Source of the DNA: Pithys albifrons albifrons
Lineage: Eukaryota > Chordata > Aves > Passeriformes > Thamnophilidae
DNA length: 64,000 nt
NCBI RefSeq assembly: GCF_047495875.1
Contig: NC_092461.1
Location: 49,419,101 to 49,483,100 of the forward strand
Direction of reading: 5' to 3'
The notes under the pieces are model-generated. The model was not told the DNA's origin and searched no databases. It saw only the letters and a program-made list of their open reading frames with translations. Within the stretch, counting starts at the first letter, position 1. Every line of letters starts with the position of its first letter. Positions 56,101-64,000 of this stretch are shown in pieces. Both the position numbers and the translations under genes were made by a program.

Positions 56101-58611
56101 GCTTGCTGTGTACTGAGCCACGGCAAAGATGAAGGCATTTGAGAACTAAGCTTTTTTTCTTTTTAACAAACACACAAAGCTTGTTATCTTGCTTTCTTGC
56201 TTATTTTTTACCGTGTTCGCAGCCGATGACAGAACACGCTCTGGAGGCCCTGAGCTTCAAACCCTTGCTTAGTGTCTGAAGTGAATACATACAGGTGGTG
56301 GCATCTCCTTCCTTGCATCGTGCTTTAGAACCCTGACATTTAAAAAGGAGATGTTTCATCTGTCTGTCAGGGTCCCAGTATTTCCTTCTAAAGCTTTTCC
56401 CCGATGTACAAATGAAGTATTAGAATCAGAGATTTAAAGAATTCACTTCTGTCAATTGTAGGAAGTGGTATATTGATACATCACTGACACCACTAAACTA
56501 ACCTGGGTTTGCATTGATTAGGTACAGTTCTGTTTTTCTCAATTGTTTTGCATTCAATTATAAGAATCGCTTGTTTATTTGTTAAATTAAGGTTGTTTTG
56601 TAACTCTAAAGAATTACATGTTTTCTTCTTTTCCCTACATTTGCTTTTTCAAATCTGAAATGTGTAAACACAGTTTTAAACTCGTGCACACCCTCTCGAG
56701 TAAACTAACTGATATTAAACCTCACATAGGCATTGAGCAGCAATACCAGGATGGTCCACTTCTGAACATCATAGAAGCTAGAAAACTTTCTTTCCATGTC
56801 ACTGGCTCTGTGAGTAACAGAGTTTTGCTCCAGCTGGAGTAACAAATGGGATAATGTAATAAAGCCTGTGGTCACCGGCAGTGGCCCGGGACTGTGTGAG
56901 CTGCTGGTTGTGGTCAGGTTTTCCGGTGATCAGTGCGTGAGAACATCCAGTCCAGCTTCCCTAACCCTGCAGTTAACCCTCTTCTCCAGCTGTTGAGAAA
57001 AAGCTAAATCCCCCATGATCTTCCCAGTAAGAGCTAATTACAAAGAGGACATCCTTCATATAGTAGTTATATTGTTGTAAAAATGATGCTTTGGGAAGAG
57101 GTAAGGTTTGCTGGCAGAGCTAATACCTTGTTTGTTTACATACATATTTGAGAAAAGTTAACAGACTTTCAGACACAGAAGTTCTACAGGTCTGAAAGGG
57201 AAAATCGAGCTATTCTGGACCATTCTCAAAAATCCAGAACAGACATGACAGCCTCGAACAGTCAGCTCTGCCATGGATAAAGCCAGCTTGCAGGGCGCCC
57301 TGAGAGCCCAGGTGCTCCAGGAATCTTAATAGCCTGTGTGAAGCAACAAATTCCTGAAACCTTGCTCTTCGTTCAGTAAATGTTTGTCAAAACAGGAATG
57401 AGAGATACAAGAAAAATCAGCATTTTCTGGACAAACTATTTCCAGCTATTTCTAGTGTTAGTAATGTAGCTGTCAGTTTTCACATGTTGGTTTTTAAACA
57501 GACACACTTTTATTAGTCATCTTTTAAGATATCTTCCTTTATATCATAAGCAAAATACCTGTGAGTAGCGTTAGTGATGGTTTCAGATACTATGGGACAG
57601 TAACATTAAGATGATACCCAGTGGAAGATGGTCAGTGCAGCAACTGATGCCGCATGGGAATTTGGTGACGGTGCTACAATCTGAAGGACACTCCATGCTG
57701 GAGGCTGGCTAGGAGCAGATAAGGCATCTGTATAATCTCACTGTGAGGTGCAAAGGGAGAAGAATCACAAATCAAATATATTCAGCTGAATGGAGCTTGT
57801 GAAGGGACCACTGTTTGCTTGAACAGCTTTTGAGAGGAATCTTAAGAGGACAGACTGGCCTGGCAGGCAGGTTGCCTCTGCCAAGATGCTGCTTCCTCTT
57901 GGCAACCACAAGAGAAAATATTTGCCATTTCTCCTGGCCATATTGAAACAGCCCCTTCTCCTTCCCTTCTGCTCCCTGCCAAGCTCCCTCCTGCTGCTGG
58001 GCCATCTACTTTTCACAGCATCCATTTAAAGTCAAGGTTTGATAATGGTTGTTGGTCCGTGGGTTTCTCTTCACCTGGAGGAATGGCCCTGTCACAAGGA
58101 CATCTCAGATAATTCAGGTGAGTGTCAGCTTACCACAAACAGTCCAACCATCTCCCCAGAGTGCAGTTTAGGCTCTGGGAGAGGGACTCCTCCATGTCTT
58201 GGTCTCTGTATGCTATGGCTGATCAATCAGTTCCTGTACTACTGAGTTCTGTGTGGTTCTGGCAGACTGTGAGAGAAGGAGACAGGAAAAGAGCGTGAAG
58301 GAGCTAAAAATAAGGAGCTGCAGAGGAGTTTCCAGTTCCTGTAGGAATATGTGCATGGCACTATAGGTCTGCAGGAGCCCAAAGCTGTGCTCAGTTTTAT
58401 GAAACCTGTGAGGTCAGTTGTAAATACCAGGATTTCTTCTGGTTTCTGAAAGGGAAGAAGGTATTAGACTGAGCTGAAGTTCTGCAAGCGTATCAGATCT
58501 CATGTCAGCTAAAAACTCCTAAAGATCAGCTTAAAGTGCTAGCCTGTTCCAAAGAGAAGTGTCAAACTTCAGTCTGGAGCTTTCATTAGGTTAAAAATAG
58601 AAATGCCATTA

Positions 58612-58924
58612 AGATGTTCATAGGGCTGGAGCACCTCTCCTATGAAGACAGGCTGAGAGAGTTGGAATTGTTCAGCCTGGAGAAGGCTCCAAGAAGACCT
58701 TTTAGAGTGGCCTTCCAGCACCTAAAGGGAGTCTACAAGAGAAATGGAGAGGGACTTTTGACAAGGACATTTAGTGATGAGACATGCCTCACCCCTGGAA
58801 GTGTTCAAGGCCGGTTTGGATGGGCTCTAAGCAACCTGATCTAGTGGAAGGTGTCCCTGCTTATGGCAGAAGGATTGGAACTGGATGGTCTTTAAGCTAA
58901 TCCAACCCATTCTGTGATTCTACA
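58612..58924 (+). mobile_element. CR1 3' fragment with internal deletion
   Basis: Residues GLEHLSYEDRLRELELFSLE match the CR1 ORF2 C-terminal region. The sequence then jumps from the LLTRTFSDE region to a GSVQGRFGWALSN tail, lacking the usual [11 protein letters not shown] and HWN-LP block, so about 100 bp has been lost inside. The element ends with ATTCTGTGATTCTA. It is more diverged than the intron 2 copy and shorter, and is about 14 kb upstream of GRHL2. Confidence 0.9.
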
Positions 58925-60317
58925 AAATAAAATATAAAATCTAAGTGGTTCTTCAAATAAAGTGTAGAAGCCAGTTTGCCTTGCAAATACTCTCTCTAAC
59001 AACTGCTTTCTCCTACTAAATTTAAAAATAAAACTTATGTATTCCAAAATTTAAAAAAACAAAACACGTATTAAAGATTGTAAAAATTATCTATTCCAAA
59101 ATAAAATTTAACATCTAAGGTGACATTTGGGAGATCTACAGAAGTCTGGTTTAACTAGGGTAAAGCTAAGGTGAAAGACAGGTCAAAATCAAGCTTACCA
59201 TGCAACCTTTGTGGAGAAAGATTACCATCTTACTGGGCAGATCATGTTTCTGTTATTACCAATAACAATCTGGTTTATACCATTTACTCTCCCCTCTTTC
59301 GTAGACCTCTGACAGCTGGGAGACTCACACAACACTTGGGGTGAAGGTCTGATGAGACTGAGTCATGTTATTGAATCAGAAGTGTCTCAGATCGTATCAC
59401 GCACTGTGAGAATGTAGGTCCTCGTCCCAAGGTACTCACAGTCCAAGCCAGAGACCTTGTAAGGAGGATGGTCATGGTAAAGTAGGGACATCTCTGCTAG
59501 TTTGAATGTTGTGATTTGTAGCTGTAGTTTTTTAATAAAGGCCATTTTTTGTTTTACTACATTTTGATGTTGAAGTATATGAAATCTTATAGATGTTACA
59601 GTGAAAACAGGCTGCCTCTCAATGTATGCTGCTGCAGGGGAATGGCTTTTCTGTGCAATTAGCCAGGAGGATCAAGCGTTATGAGGGAGCAGTTTGGTCT
59701 GGGCTGCTTTTCCTCCCTGCCTGCTCAGAAAGCACTAAGAGGGGCAAAGCCAGCCATCCTTAGAGCCCTGCTGGGTGTTGGGAACAGGCTGCTGCCTCTG
59801 GCTGTGCACAGAGACCCTCCTGCTCCACAGGAGCTCATCCTGTTACACTCAGCAGAGCAAGTCTGAACAGGGTGAAATGAAGAGGAAATGCCAGTTCCAG
59901 CCCTCCCAGATGGCTCTGGGCTACCATGTACACTAACTTTTTCAGCCTCAGGAGGTTTTGCATGTTAGTTCCTCACCATCTACAAACTGCTTTTGGATCA
60001 GCATTGGAAAGCCTCCCCACTTGTGTGATTTGGGGGACGTGAGCTATGTCGTGTTTTACTGGGCTGCCTGCTCACCTCTCCTGTTTTGGTAATCCTCTGC
60101 TCTCCTGCAGGTATTAACATGTACAAGAAAGCTTCATCATAATAAATAATACCACAACATGCCACTTCTTTTCCATCCCTCAAAGATACCATCATACTTT
60201 TAAATCAATCCTAGAGAAAATCATCAGTGGGGCTGCAGAAAGGTCAAAGGTTTGCTGGTTTAGGATTTCGTGGGAATATACGCTTGTTTGGACTTGGCCC
60301 AAAAGCTTAGTTTACTT

Positions 60318-60420
60318 GTTTGACAGGTAACAATTAGCGAGTAATAGCTCTGCCGGCTGGAATGTGGCTGCGAGGGCCAGCGGGCGCTGGGTTACCTGGT
60401 GGGCAGGTGTGGCTGCAGCG
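60318..60420. promoter_or_regulatory. Candidate distal regulatory patch
   Basis: Within about 100 bp are E2-box motifs CAGGTA (60,324-60,329), TACCTG (60,393-60,398) and CAGGTG (60,404-60,409), a CAATTAG homeodomain-type site (60,331) and a GGAATG TEAD-type site (60,359-60,364), in DNA richer in CpG than its surroundings. Function is inference from motif content, about 15.8 kb upstream of the GRHL2 start. Confidence 0.3.
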
Positions 60421-62005
60421 CCCAGATAGGTATGTGCATGCACAGCATTCCTGGGAATCAGTTTTCCCTTAAAGATTCAGTGATGACTGCAGGGCACAAA
60501 AGGGCTGGGCTTAGCCCAGGCTTCAAGACACTGGAACTGTTTGCAAGGTAAAGAAGTAAAGTAAATAGTGCAAGAGAAGAGGAGCTGAGGAAGGGACTGC
60601 AAGAAGCAGCTGCCCCTTTTTTGCCTTCCCTAGAGAGAAGAGTTTTGATTCTCCCCTAAGAATCTTGATAACAGAGAATTTAGCGTGATTACAGTGTCAT
60701 GGGATATAAAAACAAAAAGAAGGGAAAAGTCAAGCTCAGTTAACACAGGATAGATGTCAGGAAACCCTGTCTGAACTGGTTTAGAAACAGTTAAACAGCT
60801 TATGTGCAGTTACCTCAACTCTGCCATTAGCAAGAATTCAAGCCTCATTGAATCCAAGCCTCATTGATTTATCAAATAAAGCCACTTTATCTGTGTCAAA
60901 CGGTCCCATTTCCAAGTCCTGCAGCAGTCGGGGAAGATTCCTGCATAAGCCCCTCCCTAGAGGGAATCTGGTCTATAGACAGTTGGAGACTTGCAAGTGG
61001 TTTTAAGATGTTTGATTTTTATTTTTTTTAAAACCGCAGCAGTTGACCCTTGTCTTTTAGGAACAGAAAGGTTTGCTCATTCTTTTCATATTTTATTCCC
61101 ATTTGTGAACAGGCTTCTCTGTTTGTGTATTTCCACTTAGGTGTTTCATACTTGACAATTGAGCTATTGTGTGACTTTGGAGAAGCCACATCCTCTTTCC
61201 TGGTCTCTGGATTTTCACCTGCAGAGTGAAGTAGTGAGGCCCATGTTACTAACCATGAGAGATACAGATTATAAATACTGCTAGTTATAAATATGTATGC
61301 TGTTACAGATATATATTACATCATACAGTAATTCCCTTGAATCTTATTTAACTAAGATGTCAAAGCATCATGTACTTTTAATAAAAAATCATGTCTTTTT
61401 TGACTTATAAACAGGTTCTCTGGTTGAAAATACTTTGTCCTTGGTGTACTAGTTAATGTCATTTGATGAAGGAGAAATCTAAATATAATTAGAGACCATT
61501 TTCCTTGATCTTAAAGGACCCGGCATCACTTTGAGTCATTAAGCATTATCTGTACACTGTTATTTAGTAGGACCTTCATTAAGAGGGAGTCTCTGCTTAA
61601 CAATGTGTGGGCCAATAAATGGTCATTAAGCCTGACTACTATCTGACACAATAGCAAGGTTTGTATTTATTCTCACGAACTCCACAGGAGCCAAAAGCGC
61701 ACACTGCAGAAGCACAGAGACATCTCTGCACTGTGGATCAAACCAAAGTAAAATACAACCCAACGCTTTCTCAGAAAGTGCTGAGAAATACATGACAAGC
61801 CCTGTGCCTCTGCCCTGTATCCACTGTGTCAGAAGATGCAATTATCTGTCCTGGTTTTGACCAGAGGCTCATACATTGTGCTGCATACCTCTGAGAGACC
61901 CTGCCCTGGGCACTTTGGGAAGAAGCGAGCAGCACTCTTCCCCTTCCAAGCATCCTCCATTCTGTGTGTCAGACTCCCTCGGCTAGGGTTTGGATCTGCA
62001 ACTCT

Positions 62006-62035
62006 GCATTTTGCATCTCCGCATTTTGCATCTCC
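62006..62035. repeat. 15-bp exact direct duplication
   Basis: GCATTTTGCATCTCC occurs twice back to back. A minor tandem duplication in upstream noncoding DNA. Confidence 0.85.
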
Positions 62036-64000
62036 AAGTCAACACTGTTTTGTGAATCGGTCTGACCCCCGTTTGAACCCCTGTATAATTTTGACCTCTG
62101 TAGTGTTGTGCAACCATGAGCCCCACAAGTTATGAGGTACTTCAAACAATCATTTTGTTTGTTATAAATCACATATTTGAATGTGGCATTTGGCATTCAT
62201 GGTACTGTGTGAAACAGTGGGCAAAATGTTCTTTCTGTCTCTCATGTATTGCTGGCCTATACAGCCTGCAGAGCCATGCACATTTTTGGTGTGTCTTCCT
62301 ACCATGGCCATTTTAACTTTTTAACATTTCTGATCGCCTGCTCTTTGGGCACAGGGAAGACAGGAACTGTATGCAATATTCCTGACCTGGGACACTCCAC
62401 ATTTGCCTGCAGCTTTCTGCCCACCTCTAGGTTTCATGACCCTGTGCAGGCTTGATCACCCCATCACTTGAACTGAGTAGAAAGGGTTCCCTTGGTTTCA
62501 GCAAGACTGGAAGTCCTGGGACCATCCCTTGTTAATGACAAGGATTGCTGCACAGAGAAGCTGAGCCGTGATTAGTGCTGAGTGATGTGCTCCTCTGGTC
62601 CTTGGGAATAGGAAATTTTATGCTCACAGGGAGACCTGTGATTACTCATTAAGGTAGAAGAGAAATGAAGTGCAGTACCAGCAGCGGCCTTGTGAGAGCG
62701 TTTTTCCTTACTTTTCACTTCTTATAAACGCTTTCTGTGAACACAAGGAATTCAGACATCTAGTGTTGCTTTCTGCTATATCAGCAATTTAGCCAGAACA
62801 GTAGGAAGCATTTGAAGAGTTGCATCAATTTTGGGTGACTCAGGAACAAATGGGATATGAAGAAACTGGAAAGACTGGAAGAGTAGCTATTGTACAAAAT
62901 GCTTTTCTAAATGGACACCTGGAGGGATGAAGCTGTGGAGAGGATGGTTTGGGAGGTAGCCTTCCCGCTTAAGCCATTGATTCATGGTGATTAAACATAC
63001 CTTTTGGAAGCACACACTTTTTGGAAGGGGTTTCAACCATCAGTGAGTGAAGGTTGCAATGAATGACACATTGCATGTTGAGATGTCTCCATTTGCTATT
63101 TGGTTCTGCACAAAAGGTTACCAATACAAGCAGACTCTGAAGAGTACAACAAGGGCTCTGTTGTTCCCTAGTAATTACCAATAAAGAGTCCAGTAGATAA
63201 ACTGGCATAAATCATAAATCATTATAAATGGCATCTGAATTAGTATTTCACGCCAGCAAAGGATATTCCAGGACAGCAACATAGATAAAGAAGCAACTCA
63301 AAGGAACTCACCACCACAGGTTATTCCCAGGCAGCAACACGCTGTATAAGGAGGAACAGAAAACACGTGGCTTTATTCTCTGTCAAGTGTTTGTCGAGTT
63401 TCTGTCACCATAGCACCGAGTCACCACATACAGAAAGGTCCCTCCCATGATTCATAACTGAACCCACAGTGGCTGTTGCTGTTTCTAGCTGACCTTCTAG
63501 CTCCACCAGAGCTGTGCAACAGCTGAATGGAGCAATGCTGGACACTTAAAGGCTGCTTCATCCTCCCAGCATATTGCAAACATTACTACACCCAGCAACT
63601 CTTTATGAGCTTTTTCTGGACAGGTGTAAAGAGCAGATAGTTCTGTGGATTATTTCATACAACCATAGATCTGACAGGTGTCACTTGCTATTACCAGGAT
63701 TAGGATTCAGAAACACTGCATTGTGAGACCTTGGGTTCAGCTCCCCATCTCTAGATTTGATCTATTTGGGAGGAAGTTTTCTGAAATAGTTATCAGCTTG
63801 AGGCTGATAACCTAATATTAAGAAATTTTTAGCCAAAATACTTCTGCTGCAAATGGCAGTAATGATAGAGAAAAATATGCTATTTTGTCCAATTTTGTTG
63901 TTTTCGTACTTATGAACAGTTCCACCACTCCCAACCTTCCAAGAAAGATGCTGAAACTTAGTATGGGATCAGGAGAGGCAGATGGAAAAAAGTACTGCTT

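Larger units (their letters stand above)
45400..64000. other. Upstream noncoding region
   Basis: 18.6 kb beyond the GRHL2 promoter. Apart from two CR1 fragments, the pyrimidine tract and small duplications I see no gene: open frames are short, lack known domains and do not join into a coding sequence. Two patches (about 55.86-56.13 kb and 60.31-60.44 kb) are CpG-richer with clustered motifs and may be regulatory. Confidence 0.7.

Noticed and set aside
45400..64000. A neighbouring protein gene such as ZNF706
   Set aside because: None of the frames shows its zinc-finger or lysine/glutamine-rich sequence; the upstream neighbour, if conserved, lies farther away.

Overview
The window is vertebrate genomic DNA from a bird. 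The main evidence is CR1 retrotransposons (one long copy at about 26.68-29.24 kb and two 3' fragments), which carry the bird-type terminal motif resembling ATTCTATGATTCT, together with long introns of low gene density. I cannot name the species.

The one protein-coding gene I can support is GRHL2 (grainyhead-like 2), on the minus strand. Nine coding exons can be joined through GT-AG splice sites, with the reading phase closing at every junction. They lie between 44,514 (start codon) and 1,873 and give 413 codons, reaching the middle of the DNA-binding domain. The rest of that domain and the C-terminal dimerisation domain lie beyond position 1. Most lines of evidence for GRHL2 rather than GRHL1 or GRHL3 are residue patterns at the N-terminus ([16 protein letters not shown]) and at the exon 3/4 junction (QDKR-NCL).

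Layout: 1-1.9 kb, part of intron 9. 1.9-31.9 kb, exons 9 to 2 with introns; intron 8 holds a recent 84-bp x 3 minisatellite and a TC/TA microsatellite, and intron 2 holds an antisense CR1 LINE with most of an endonuclease-reverse transcriptase frame, broken by two stops and one frameshift. 31.9-44.5 kb, the large intron 1. 43.4-45.2 kb, a CpG island containing exon 1, paired CCAAT boxes, seven E2-box motifs of the ZEB/SNAIL type and a tandem GGAATG (TEAD-type) array. 45.29-45.39 kb, a pure 21-unit CTTTT microsatellite. 45.4-64 kb, upstream noncoding DNA with two CR1 remnants, a pyrimidine tract and a few candidate regulatory patches, but no recognisable gene.

GRHL2 is an epithelial transcription factor known to be in mutual repression with ZEB1. 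The cluster of E2 boxes around its start fits that loop. I see no operon, CRISPR, phage or other exotic system here. The observations most worth checking are regulatory (promoter motif clusters, an antisense open frame in the CpG island), splicing-related (NAGNAG acceptor, tandem donor) and repeat-related.
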